From: Phreatobacter stygius
Lineage (GTDB): Bacteria; Pseudomonadota; Alphaproteobacteria; Rhizobiales; Phreatobacteraceae
DNA length: 64,000 nucleotides
Reading direction: 5' to 3'
Assembly: GCF_005144885.1 (NCBI RefSeq)
Contig: NZ_CP039690.1
Location: forward strand, 5,221,001-5,285,000
Shown: positions 7,875-16,164 of the stretch, piece after piece
How the letters are laid out: the number at the start of each line of letters is the position of its first letter
Numbering within the stretch: the first letter of the stretch is position 1
Position numbers and translations under genes: made by a program
Notes under the pieces: generated by a model
The model's database searches: none
What the model saw: only the letters and a program-made list of their open reading frames with translations
Told to the model about the DNA's origin: nothing

Positions 7875-7956
7875 ACCTCTCAGCCTGCGCTGAGTCGGTC
7901 CCGCAAACATGCAAGAGGGTTTGCCCAACCGTGCGGCTCATCCCCTCACGGCCGCC

Positions 7957-9201
7957 TCAGGCCTCGGGTCCCGCATATTTGCCGGCGGTTGCCGGGAACA
8001 TGGTCTTGATGATCTTCATCCGGCTGACGTCGACGGTGGCGTCCATATGCAGGAAGATCGCCGCGTCGCGGAACAGTTTCTCGACGCCGAATTCCAGCAT
8101 CGCGCCATTGCCGCCATGCAGTTCCAGCGCGTGCTGGGCGACCTTCATGATTTCTTCTGACGCGTAGACCTTGGCCATGTTGCAGAGCGCGTCCATGTCG
8201 GGATGGCCTTCGTCGACGGCTTTCGCGGCGCGCTCGACCAGCGAACGGACCGCCTCGATGCGGGTCGCCATGTCGGCGAGCCTGAGCGCCACCGCCTGGT
8301 GCTTGATCAGGATGCGGCCGCCCTGGACATAGTTCTGCACATAGTCGGCGGTGCGCTCGAAACAGGCGACGCCGACGCCGAGGTTCTTGGCCGCCTGGAT
8401 GATCTTGCCGGCGCGGAAATAGACCCCGGCCTTGCCCAGCGCCTCGCTCTCGACCAGAAGGTGATCGGCCGGCACGCGGCAATCCTCGAAGACGATCTCG
8501 CCATTGTTCATGAAGCGGCAGCCGAGCGTCTCGTTGCACTTGGTCACCGTCAGGCCGGGCGTATTGCGCGGCACCAGGAAGCTCGACGTGCCCTGCAGCA
8601 TGCCGACCTTCGGATTGGTATTGGCGTAGACGACGTAGAGGCTCGCATCATAGCCGTTGGAGATGAACTGCTTGTGGCCGTTGATCACCCAATGGCCGTC
8701 CTTGAGCACGGCCTTGGTGTGCATGGCGGCTTCGGGCACGTTATAGGGCAGCCAGCGGTCGGAGGCGCCGCGCGGCTCGGTCAAGCAATGGGCCAGCAGG
8801 AATTGCGGGTCGTCGATGAGCCGCGGGAACCAGGTCGCCTGCAGCTGATCAGGCGCGAATTCCCGCAGCAGGATCGACACCTTCCAGTTCTGCACCAGCT
8901 TGTCGGCGAGACCGGAATCGCCACGGGCGATTTCTTCCGCGATCAGCGCGAAGGTCCTCACCTCGGTATCGCGGTCGAGCTCGATGCCGCCCTGGGCCTC
9001 CGGCACGCCGAGGGTGCGGATGCCGATCCGGTCGGCGCCTTCGAGGATCTCGGGCGGCAGCCGCCCGGCCGGGCTCATGTCCCATTCGCGCTGCCAGTTC
9101 GAGCGGATGAACGGGGTGACGATATCGTCCACGAACGAGCGGCAGCTCTGCCGCATCAGCCGCTGGTCCTCCGAAAGCGATGTGTCGTGCGCGTGGATCA
9201 T
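7957..9201 (-). CDS. Acyl-CoA dehydrogenase family protein
   Basis: This 414-residue flavoenzyme has the usual three-domain order: N-terminal helices (LSEDQRLMRQSCRSFVDDI), the middle beta domain with AHCLTEPRGASD, and the C-terminal helical domain (ELHGGNGAMLEFGVEKLFRD). The position usually holding the catalytic Glu (the YEG motif near the end) reads HMDATVDV, so an Asp may replace it; this could mean altered substrate or a different base. A ribosome site AGGAAC precedes the ATG. It lies downstream of the 9606-10991 amidohydrolase on the same strand, separated by about 400 bp of REP sequence, so co-transcription is uncertain. It may act late in the catabolic pathway. Confidence 0.9.
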   Translation of the reverse strand: MIHAHDTSLSEDQRLMRQSCRSFVDDIVTPFIRSNWQREWDMSPAGRLPPEILEGADRIGIRTLGVPEAQGGIELDRDTEVRTFALIAEEIARGDSGLADKLVQNWKVSILLREFAPDQLQATWFPRLIDDPQFLLAHCLTEPRGASDRWLPYNVPEAAMHTKAVLKDGHWVINGHKQFISNGYDASLYVVYANTNPKVGMLQGTSSFLVPRNTPGLTVTKCNETLGCRFMNNGEIVFEDCRVPADHLLVESEALGKAGVYFRAGKIIQAAKNLGVGVACFERTADYVQNYVQGGRILIKHQAVALRLADMATRIEAVRSLVERAAKAVDEGHPDMDALCNMAKVYASEEIMKVAQHALELHGGNGAMLEFGVEKLFRDAAIFLHMDATVDVSRMKIIKTMFPATAGKYAGPEA

Positions 9202-9382
9202 GGCCTTGTTCCTGCCCAGCTGGAGCCCCGTTTTCGGCAGCTCTTCCGGTCAGGAAGCCTAGTCGAGCGGGCTGATGCGGACAGGCGCTTTCGTCCCGAT
9301 CTGGTGGATTATCGTCCAGTTCGGCGGGGAAGGGGACGTGCGTCTTGAGCACAACGAGGGACGAGCGGCGGCGCGCGAACCA

Positions 9383-9421
9383 ACCCTCTCCCAAAGAGAG
9401 AGGGTGCCCGCGTCAGCGGGC
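9383..9421. repeat. REP-like double hairpin
   Basis: Two adjacent hairpins: ACCCTCTC (9383-9390) with GAGAGGGT (9398-9405), then GCCCGC (9406-9411) with GCGGGC (9416-9421). It lies between the acyl-CoA dehydrogenase start and the amidohydrolase stop. The 9202-9605 gap holds only this element and the next two. Confidence 0.75.
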
Positions 9422-9519
9422 GGGTGAGGGGCGTAAGCCTCGAGGGCTCATGCCGATGCTCGCGCTGCATGCTGCCCTATCCGGATATGGACGACCCCTC
9501 ACCGGCGCCTCATAGCATC

Positions 9520-9559
9520 GAGCGAACGCGAGATGCGTTCGCACTCGCTATGCGCCGCC
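9520..9559. repeat. Isolated copy of the 39-bp repeat
   Basis: It is nearly identical to the fourth unit of the 6564-6717 array, including the variant GAGATGCGTTCGCACTCGC and the following TATGCGCCGCCACCC. This shows the repeat is dispersed and associated with REP-like hairpins. Confidence 0.8.
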
Positions 9560-9582
9560 ACCCTCTTCCTTTGGGAGAGGGT
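9560..9582. repeat. REP-like hairpin
   Basis: ACCCTCTTCC (9560-9569) and GGGAGAGGGT (9573-9582) form a stem with one mismatch and a TTT loop. It directly follows the isolated 39-bp repeat copy and may serve as terminator for the amidohydrolase gene ending at 9606. Confidence 0.7.
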
Positions 9583-9605
9583 TGGTCTATCGGCGCATTC
9601 CACCG

Positions 9606-10991
9606 TCACCCGATCGGCAGGCTCAAACCCGCTTCCGTCATGACCCGCGCCGTGGCCTCCGTGAGCGCGCGCTTGCGTGCCTGCAGCACCTCCCGAGGGA
9701 AGGTCAGCCGGCCGCCGCGCTTGCGGGCGACGCCGTCGATATAGACGCTGTCGACATGGCCGCCGCTGGCATAACCGACAATGCTCACCACCGGATCGAA
9801 GACCGGGAACAGGTCGAGATCGCTGGTGTCGAGCAGCACCAGGTCGGCCTTCTTGCCCGGTGTCAGCGAGCCGATGCGATGGTCGAGCCGCATCGCCTTG
9901 GCGCCGCCCATGGTCGCCCAGTAGAGCACTTCGCGGGCCTTCACCGCGATCTCGCCGAGCGGCTTGCCGGCCTTGGCCCGCGCGATATTGGTGAAGTGGC
10001 GATAATGCATCCAGGTCGACCGCATTTCGTTGAACATGTCGCCGGAGCAGAGCGGCTCGGTGTCGATGCCGAGCGAGATGACCGCGCCGCGGTCACGCGC
10101 CCGCACGGTGAGCGGCGGATCGGCTTTCGCCTGCAGTTCCAGCATGACGGTGGGGGTGACCGTCACGCCGTGGTCGAGGATGAAGTCGAGGTCGCTGTCC
10201 GACAGAGCGTTGCCGTGGCAGATATTGTGGTCGGGGCCGAGCAGGCCGGCGGCGGCGAGCGCCGGCCAGCCGTTTTCCTGCACGCGCTGGCCGCTCGGAT
10301 AGGACACGTGGCAGGTCGAGACCAGGCCGAATTCGCGCGCCAGCCGATAGTCGGAAAGGCACACCTCGGCCGTCGAGATTTCCGGCCCGAGGATGGCGAG
10401 CGCCAGGGTCACCAGCCGGTCGTCGCTTGCCAGCCGGCCTCGGCGCAGCGCCTCGACGCGCTCGCGCGGATGCGGGATTTCCGAATGATGCTTCTCGCCC
10501 GGCGCCTGAACCGGCTTGGCGGTGCCGTGGCCGAACAGGGCGCGGATGCCGCTCTCCTCCAGTGCGTCCACCGCCCGTTCGGCCATCGGCAGGTCGCGCA
10601 GGATATGGCACCAGTCGAACAGCGTGGTGACGCCATTGTCGATCTGGTTGAGCGCGCCGACGAGATTGCCGAGATAGGTGTCCTCGGCGGTGTAGCGCAT
10701 GGCCATGTTGCCGTGGACGTGGCGGTGATAGGCGCCCGCCGGCCATTCGGCACCGATGCCGCGCAGGCCAGCCTGCCAGGTGTGCATATGGGCATTGACC
10801 AGGCCGGGCATGACGATCATGTCGGTGGCGTCGATGACCTCGTCGGCGCCGGCGCCGAGTGAGCGGCCGACCGCAACGATCTTGTCGCCTTCGATCAGCA
10901 CCTCGCCGCGCTCGATATCGCCGATGGCCTCGTCCATCGTCACGACCCACCCGTTGCGGAACAATGTCTTTTTCATCACGCTGTCTTCCAT
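9606..10991 (-). CDS. Amidohydrolase family protein (TrzA/AtzB/SsnA-like deaminase or chlorohydrolase)
   Basis: This 461-residue metal hydrolase has the metal-site residues of the family. They are the N-terminal HxH in NAHMHTWQAGL (about residue 67), a His in STCHVSYPS, a His in ICHGNALS, and an Asp in SLGIDTEPL. Such enzymes deaminate or dechlorinate ring substrates in the cytoplasm. The ATG at 10991 follows GGGAGGC; ATG at 10976 is an alternative. It lies 42 bp downstream of the solute-binding protein gene on the same strand, so both are probably expressed from the LacI-type promoter near 12190. The substrate is unknown; the paralogue at 16165-17484 differs at the first metal site. Confidence 0.92.
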   Translation of the reverse strand: MEDSVMKKTLFRNGWVVTMDEAIGDIERGEVLIEGDKIVAVGRSLGAGADEVIDATDMIVMPGLVNAHMHTWQAGLRGIGAEWPAGAYHRHVHGNMAMRYTAEDTYLGNLVGALNQIDNGVTTLFDWCHILRDLPMAERAVDALEESGIRALFGHGTAKPVQAPGEKHHSEIPHPRERVEALRRGRLASDDRLVTLALAILGPEISTAEVCLSDYRLAREFGLVSTCHVSYPSGQRVQENGWPALAAAGLLGPDHNICHGNALSDSDLDFILDHGVTVTPTVMLELQAKADPPLTVRARDRGAVISLGIDTEPLCSGDMFNEMRSTWMHYRHFTNIARAKAGKPLGEIAVKAREVLYWATMGGAKAMRLDHRIGSLTPGKKADLVLLDTSDLDLFPVFDPVVSIVGYASGGHVDSVYIDGVARKRGGRLTFPREVLQARKRALTEATARVMTEAGLSLPIG

Positions 10992-11033
10992 GCTGATCGG
11001 TGCCTCCCGCCGATGTTTCGGCCCTGCCGGAGA

Positions 11034-12092
11034 TCAGATAAAGGGGTTCTTGTCGTCGAGGCGCTTGCGGGCCTCCTCGGCGATGTCGAGTTCGAAGACC
11101 TCCGCCGCGGAGGGCACTTTCGGGATCATCCCGGCCCGGTGCCAGAAGGCGGCCTGTTCCATCACCGAATCCAGGTTCGGCATGCCGTCCGGGGCGTAAC
11201 CGGACCAGCGCGGCCGCGACGTCTCGATGATCTCGGCCGGCAGGCCGGTCGCATCCGCCAGGATCTTGATGATCGCAGGATTGCCGTCGCGCGCGGCCTG
11301 CATGAAGTCCTGCGCTGCCTGCCGCTGCACCATGGCGAAGCGCACCAGGGCCGAGCGGCGGCGGGCGCGGGCCTCGCCGCTCGCCGCCCACAAGGCGATC
11401 TGGGTGTCGGGTGCCGCCTCGTCGCCCCAGAACAGGATCTTGCCGAGGCCACGCTTCTCGGCGGCGAAACACATCGGCACCGGCAGATTGGTGATGCCGA
11501 TGCGGTTGGCGCCCAGCATCTGCGGCGAGATATTGCTGGCAACACCCCATTGCCACTCGACATCGTCGGGCTTCAGGCCGCCCTTCGCCAGAGCCTTCGA
11601 ATAGAGGAATTGCGAGATCGAGCCGCGCACGCTGATGCCGATGGTCGAGCCCTTGGCCTTGGCGATCTCGGCGATGCTGGTCAGCCCCTTGGCGTGCAGT
11701 TCGTTGCTGACCATGAAACATTGCGAGCCGACGCCCGGCCGCTCGCGGCTGCCGCCGGTGAACAGGCGGAACGGCGCGCCCTTGGCGAGCGTGTTGAACA
11801 GGCCCGCCGAGCAGGTCGATATGGTGATGTCGAGTTCGCCGGCGGTCAGGATCGGAATGGCGAGGCCACCGTCGGCGAAGCTCTTCATCTCGACCTTCAG
11901 ATTGACCTTGTCGAAATAGCCGCGGGCGAGCGCGATGAAGGTCGGCCCGGCGGAAATATAGGGCACCGAGCCGACGCGCAGCGTCTCCGGCGTCATGAAG
12001 TCCTGGGCCTGAAGGTTCGGTGCAAAGACAGGGGCAAGCGCGCCGAGCCCGGCGCCCAGCGCTCCCCGTCGTGTCAGTCGCATGCCGGTCAT
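11034..12092 (-). CDS. NMT1-like ABC transporter solute-binding protein
   Basis: This 352-residue protein has an N-terminal signal (MTGMRLTRRGALGAGLGALA) ending near LQAQDFM. The SBP core has VGSVPYISAGPTFIALARGYF, SFADGGLAIPILTAGELDI and a C-terminus ending NPFI. The start at 12092 is chosen over upstream ones because GGGGAGAG precedes it and because promoter and operator lie at 12166-12211, upstream of it. It is the closest relative of the IS-split protein at 1-1413 and is also related to 17523-18590. It should capture a small ring compound in the periplasm. No cognate permease or ATPase is in the window. Confidence 0.9.
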   Translation of the reverse strand: MTGMRLTRRGALGAGLGALAPVFAPNLQAQDFMTPETLRVGSVPYISAGPTFIALARGYFDKVNLKVEMKSFADGGLAIPILTAGELDITISTCSAGLFNTLAKGAPFRLFTGGSRERPGVGSQCFMVSNELHAKGLTSIAEIAKAKGSTIGISVRGSISQFLYSKALAKGGLKPDDVEWQWGVASNISPQMLGANRIGITNLPVPMCFAAEKRGLGKILFWGDEAAPDTQIALWAASGEARARRRSALVRFAMVQRQAAQDFMQAARDGNPAIIKILADATGLPAEIIETSRPRWSGYAPDGMPNLDSVMEQAAFWHRAGMIPKVPSAAEVFELDIAEEARKRLDDKNPFI

Positions 12093-12165
12093 CTCGTCTC
12101 TCCCCTTCGTTTCGACCCGCGTTCTTCGTCGCGGTTGCGCCATGGCGTCGTGCCGGCGCCAGGTC

Positions 12166-12211
12166 GTGCAATCGATTGCACGATCGTCGATCCTGTCCGC
12201 CCGGGAGTCAA
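12166..12211 (-). promoter_or_regulatory. Promoter with perfect LacI-type operator
   Basis: On the minus strand, TTGACT (12211-12206), a 17-bp spacer and GACGAT (12188-12183) form a weak promoter. The perfect 16-bp palindrome GTGCAATCGATTGCAC (12166-12181) follows at once, as at 1450-1489. It lies 74 bp upstream of the solute-binding protein ATG. Confidence 0.75.
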
Positions 12212-12225
12212 GCCCGTTGTTCACC

Positions 12226-13170
12226 TCAATGCGCAGCGGCGGGCGCCGGGGCATGCGCGGCTTCGTCACGGGCGAGCCTGGCATAGTCCGCCGCCAGGAA
12301 GTCGATCAGCTTGCGGATCGACGGCAGCAGGCCGCGGCGGGAGGGAAAGACGGCGTGGATGATGCCGGCCCGCGGCGCCCAGTTCGGCAGGACGTCGACG
12401 AGCGTTCCGGCCTGCAGGTCGCGTCTCACCACCATGGCCGGAAGCTGCACGACGCCGACGCCGCGCAGGGCGGCAAGGCGCAGTGCGACCATGTCCTCGG
12501 TGATCAGGCGCGGCGCGTGGCGCACCACCGCGGTCGCTCCATCCGGGCCCTCGAGGCACCATTCGTGATCCTGGTGCGGCGGCCCCCAGCCGAGGCTCGG
12601 CAGGGTGCCGAGGTCGGCGGGCACGAGCGGATGAGTGATGCCGGCGAGAACCGCCGGGCTGGCGACCAGGCGCTGCACGCTTTCGGCGAGGATCCTGACC
12701 ACAAGATCGCTTTCATCGAGCGGCGGGAAGCGGACACGCAGCGCAATGTCGAAACCCTCGCGGATCACGTCCACCCGCCGGTTGGTGCTTTCCAGATGCA
12801 CGTTCACCTTGGGATTGTCGGCCATGAAGCGGGCGATCATCTCGGCGACCTGGAAATACAGGACCGACGCGGGGCAGGAGACGCACACCACGCCACGTGG
12901 CTCCGAGCGCGTCCGGTCGATCTCTTCCTGCGCGGCCTCGGCTTCCACCACCATGGCCAGGCAGTGGCGGTAATAGGCCTGTCCGACATCGGTGACCGCG
13001 AAGCGGCGGGTCGACCGCTGAACCAGCCTGACGCCGAGCCGCTCTTCCAACAATCCGATGCGGCGGCTGAGCTTCGACTTGGCTACGCCGAGTGCCCGGC
13101 CGGCGGGTGCGAAGCCGCCGTGATCCACCACCTGGACGAAGTAGTACAAGTCGTTGAGGTCCTGCATCAT
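12226..13170 (-). CDS. LysR-family transcriptional regulator
   Basis: This 314-residue regulator has an N-terminal winged helix (DLNDLYYFVQVVDHGGFAPAGRALGVAKSKLSRRIGLLEERLG) and a LysR substrate-binding domain. ATG at 13170 is preferred as the family usually starts a few residues before DLNDLYYF; the start is not certain. It is divergent from the pirin/isochorismatase pair at 13293-14946, a common arrangement, and is the likely regulator of that pair. It responds to an unknown effector. Confidence 0.9.
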   Translation of the reverse strand: MMQDLNDLYYFVQVVDHGGFAPAGRALGVAKSKLSRRIGLLEERLGVRLVQRSTRRFAVTDVGQAYYRHCLAMVVEAEAAQEEIDRTRSEPRGVVCVSCPASVLYFQVAEMIARFMADNPKVNVHLESTNRRVDVIREGFDIALRVRFPPLDESDLVVRILAESVQRLVASPAVLAGITHPLVPADLGTLPSLGWGPPHQDHEWCLEGPDGATAVVRHAPRLITEDMVALRLAALRGVGVVQLPAMVVRRDLQAGTLVDVLPNWAPRAGIIHAVFPSRRGLLPSIRKLIDFLAADYARLARDEAAHAPAPAAAH

Positions 13171-13292
13171 AGCCACCATCGTTCTCGGAATAGGACTCTG
13201 TGACCGAGTTTCGCAGGCTACTGCGCTGATTGTCCCAAACATATTGTTTTTCCAACGCGATGCCCCCGAGGGGGCAGCTAAGGAGAAACATC

Positions 13293-14159
13293 ATGAGACG
13301 GGTCCTAGGGGTCTATAGCGGCACCCGGCCGCATTGGGTCGGCGACGGTTTTCCGGTCCGCTCGATCTTCTCGCATGGCTCGCACGGCCAGCATGTCAGC
13401 CCGTTCCTGCTGCTCGACTATGCTGGCCCGCAGGACTTCGCGCCGGCCGATCGGCCGCGCGGCGTTGGCGTGCACCCGCATCGCGGCTTCGAGACGCTCA
13501 CCATCGTCTATCAGGGCGAGGTCGAGCACCGCGACTCCACCGGCAATGGTGGTCTGATCGGCCCCGGCGACGTCCAGTGGATGACCGCGGCTTCCGGCAT
13601 CCTGCACGAGGAGTTTCATTCCCGGGAGTTCACCCGAAAGGGCGGGACGCTCGAAATGATCCAGCTCTGGGTCAACTTGCCGGCCAGCGACAAGAATGCC
13701 CCGGCGGGCTACCAGACGCTGCTCGACCGCGACATTCCCGCCGTCGACCTGCCTGACGGCGCGGGCACGCTGCGCGTCATTGCCGGCGACCATGGCCGTC
13801 ATCATGGCCCGGCCCGCACCTTCACGCCGATCAACATCTGGGACCTGAAGCTGACAAGCGGCGGGACAACATCGTTGGCTCCGCCCGAGGGCCAGACGGT
13901 CGGCGTGGTGGTGCTGCGCGGCGCCATCAGGATCAACGGCGCCGACGCGGCACGCGACGCCCAGTTCGTTCTGCTCGACAGCCAAGGCGGCGAACTGACG
14001 CTGGAGGCTGAAACCGATGCATCGGTGCTGGTGCTCAGCGGCGAGCCGATCGACGAACCGGTCGTCATGAACGGTCCCTTCGTCATGAACAGCGCCGAGG
14101 AAATCCGCCAGGCGATGACCGACTTTCAGGCGGGCCGCTTCGGCCGGATCGAAGCCTGA
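13293..14159 (+). CDS. Pirin family protein
   Basis: This 288-residue bicupin has the pirin N-terminal motif with metal-binding residues: [21 protein letters not shown] (three His), then GILHEEF (His and Glu). The second cupin domain follows from about residue 170. Bacterial pirins may act as quercetinases or redox sensors. The ATG is preceded by AAGGAG at good distance. It is first of a two-gene unit with the isochorismatase-like gene, 97 bp apart, divergent from a LysR regulator. Confidence 0.93.
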   Translation: MRRVLGVYSGTRPHWVGDGFPVRSIFSHGSHGQHVSPFLLLDYAGPQDFAPADRPRGVGVHPHRGFETLTIVYQGEVEHRDSTGNGGLIGPGDVQWMTAASGILHEEFHSREFTRKGGTLEMIQLWVNLPASDKNAPAGYQTLLDRDIPAVDLPDGAGTLRVIAGDHGRHHGPARTFTPINIWDLKLTSGGTTSLAPPEGQTVGVVVLRGAIRINGADAARDAQFVLLDSQGGELTLEAETDASVLVLSGEPIDEPVVMNGPFVMNSAEEIRQAMTDFQAGRFGRIEA

Positions 14160-14256
14160 GGGCAGGCCGGGGGTGGCAACGGCCGCCCCGGAAAACCGAC
14201 ACGCGCGCGGCGCGGGTCTCAACGGGCCGCCGGCCCGGCAACACGAGGAGAATGTG

Positions 14257-14946
14257 ATGAACACGATCGCCAATGCCGCCAATTTCAACGGCGCCAAGCC
14301 GACCATCGACGTGAATGATGCCGCGATGCTGCTGGTCGATCACCAGAGCGGGCTGTTTCAGGTGGTCGAGGATATCGACGTGCCGCGCCTGCGCCGCAAT
14401 GTCGTCGCGCTGGCCAAAGCGGCGACGCTTGCCAAGATCCCCGTCATCACCACCGCGTCGGTGCCGCAAGGACCGAACGGACCGCTGATCCCGGAAATCC
14501 ATCAGTCCGCGCCCCACGCCAAATATGTCGCGCGCCGGGGTGAGATCAACGCTTTCGACAATCCAGATTTCGTCGCGGCCGTCGAGGCGACCGGCAAAAA
14601 GACGCTGATCATCGCCGGCACCATCACCAGCGTCTGCCTGGCCTTTCCGAGCATCAGCGCGGTCACGGCCGGCTACCGTGTCTTCTCGGTGGTCGACGCC
14701 TCCGGGACCGTCTCCAAAATGGCCTCCGACCTGACGATCGCCCGCCTCGCTCAGGCCGGTGCCGTCCCGATCGACACCGGGGCGACGCTGTCCGAACTGC
14801 AGGGAAGCTGGAACCGGCCGGATGCGGCGCAGTGGGCCGAGGTCTATGCCGAGGCCTGGCCGCATTACCGGCTGCTGATCGAGAGCTACACCAAGGCGCA
14901 GCAGGTTGCCATCAATCACGAGGAACTGGACTCGCTGCGGAGGTGA
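14257..14946 (+). CDS. Isochorismatase-family cysteine hydrolase
   Basis: This 229-residue protein is of the YcaC-like branch. It has the catalytic Asp in MLLVDHQSG (about residue 28) and the nucleophilic Cys in [10 protein letters not shown]. The position of the usual catalytic Lys lies in the [12 protein letters not shown] region, where Arg is more prominent. Substrate unknown; amides or N-carbamoyl compounds are common in the family. ATG at 14257 follows GAGGAG. Its 3' end overlaps the convergent AraC gene by 31 bp. Confidence 0.9.
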   Translation: MNTIANAANFNGAKPTIDVNDAAMLLVDHQSGLFQVVEDIDVPRLRRNVVALAKAATLAKIPVITTASVPQGPNGPLIPEIHQSAPHAKYVARRGEINAFDNPDFVAAVEATGKKTLIIAGTITSVCLAFPSISAVTAGYRVFSVVDASGTVSKMASDLTIARLAQAGAVPIDTGATLSELQGSWNRPDAAQWAEVYAEAWPHYRLLIESYTKAQQVAINHEELDSLRR

Positions 14947-15941
14947 ACCGCTGACATGGACATGGCGAGGCCCGGCCTCGCCATGTCCGCTTCGCGGTCG
15001 GGTCCGGCCTTCTTCGACCGGAATTCGCGTGGCGTCAGGCCGGTCAGCTTCTTGAAGGCCCGGAGGAAATACTTCTCGTCGTGATAGCCGACGCCGTGGG
15101 CGATGCGCCCGACCGGCTCGTCGGTGACCGCCAGGCGCTCGCAGGCGTCCTCGATCCGCATCTCGGCAACCAGGGTCTGGAAGGTCTTGCCGGTATGGCC
15201 GCGGATCAGCGCACACAAGCGGCTGCGCGACAGGCGGGTCGCCGCGGCGGCGCGCGCCAGGCTCGTCGGGCCGGCATAGTTCTCGCCAATATAATCAGCG
15301 ATCCGGCGCATGTGGTCGCCGTCGCGGCCGGGCGCCGGCAGGCTGCTGGCGAGATGGACAAAGTCGGCTTCGTGATCCTGGCAGATGCCGGCGAGCAAAA
15401 GCGACAGTTCGGCGCGGATCACCGCGCCGGAACAGAGCCTTGGGGCGTCGTGAGCTGCCCGGATGACTGCGAGGCATCGTTCCAGCCGCGTCCGGGCTTC
15501 GTTGCCGAGACCGAGTTCGACATGGTTCTGCCAGACGAAGGGATAGAGTTCCGGCGCGATGCGGGCGAGCTCGGCGGCCGGATAGGAGGTGGTCAGGTCG
15601 GGACGCAGAAAGTCGAGATCGAAATAGACCACCACGCAGCGGGTCGACCGGTCGAAACGCACCTGGTGCGGCACCATCGGTCCGATGAAATAGATCGATC
15701 CCGGGGCGGGCTTGTCGGCGGTCAGGCCGATCCTGATCGTCGGCGCGGCCGTCCTGAAATAGATGATCTGGAAGTAGTCGTGCTTGTGGGTGGGGTAGAA
15801 GCCCTGGATGTGGTTCGATTCCCGGATGTGGAAACGCGGCCCGTCGGCCCTGTCGCGGGCATAGGAGCGGACCGGCACCGCCGCGCTCCATTGCTGGGCG
15901 CGCCGATCGGGGCTGTAGCTTGTCGGCTTTCCGGTGGTCAT
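14916..15941 (-). CDS. AraC-family transcriptional regulator
   Basis: This 341-residue regulator has an N-terminal cupin-like sensing domain ([31 protein letters not shown]). A C-terminal pair of helix-turn-helices ends in the canonical [23 protein letters not shown] at 15941 is chosen since the cupin begins soon after; longer frames upstream look non-coding. It follows the amidohydrolase operon (16165-19042) on the same strand but a strong hairpin at 16008-16036 separates them. Target genes are unknown. Confidence 0.9.
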   Translation of the reverse strand: MTTGKPTSYSPDRRAQQWSAAVPVRSYARDRADGPRFHIRESNHIQGFYPTHKHDYFQIIYFRTAAPTIRIGLTADKPAPGSIYFIGPMVPHQVRFDRSTRCVVVYFDLDFLRPDLTTSYPAAELARIAPELYPFVWQNHVELGLGNEARTRLERCLAVIRAAHDAPRLCSGAVIRAELSLLLAGICQDHEADFVHLASSLPAPGRDGDHMRRIADYIGENYAGPTSLARAAAATRLSRSRLCALIRGHTGKTFQTLVAEMRIEDACERLAVTDEPVGRIAHGVGYHDEKYFLRAFKKLTGLTPREFRSKKAGPDREADMARPGLAMSMSAVHLRSESSSS

Positions 15942-16007
15942 GGTCGCGGGCCTCGTCAATGGTTGCCGATCGGGCCGGGCCAGGGCTGGCGCAGGTGGGG
16001 ATCCATC

Positions 16008-16036
16008 GTCTTGGCCGGGACAAACCCGGCCAAGAC
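16008..16036 (-). terminator. Strong stem-loop, likely terminator of the 16165-19042 operon
   Basis: GTCTTGGCCGGG (16008-16019) and CCCGGCCAAGAC (16025-16036) form a perfect 12-bp stem with an ACAAA loop. There is no clear T tract on either strand. It lies 129 bp downstream of the amidohydrolase stop. Confidence 0.65.
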
Positions 16037-16164
16037 GCTGTGAGGTGAGCCTGTCTCCGCGGCCTTCATGCGACGGTCGGGAAACAAGGCGACCGGGCGC
16101 GCGTGCAGAATCGGAAGCCGATCCTTCCATATCCGATCACCCCGACCCTTGCCGGCGCTGCCGC

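Larger units (their letters stand above)
6744..7915 (-). mobile_element. IS110-family insertion sequence (approximate ends)
   Basis: The element is recognised from its transposase. The ends are estimates. Sequence left of 6744 (cactgtcgcaagcgggagag) looks like the first half of a REP-like repeat, and GGTTTGCCCAAC after 7915 could be its continuation. Such insertion into REP sequences is known for IS110 elements, which lack clear terminal inverted repeats. The non-coding stretch 7739-7915, upstream of the transposase, is where IS110-type elements encode their guide (bridge) RNA. Confidence 0.65.
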
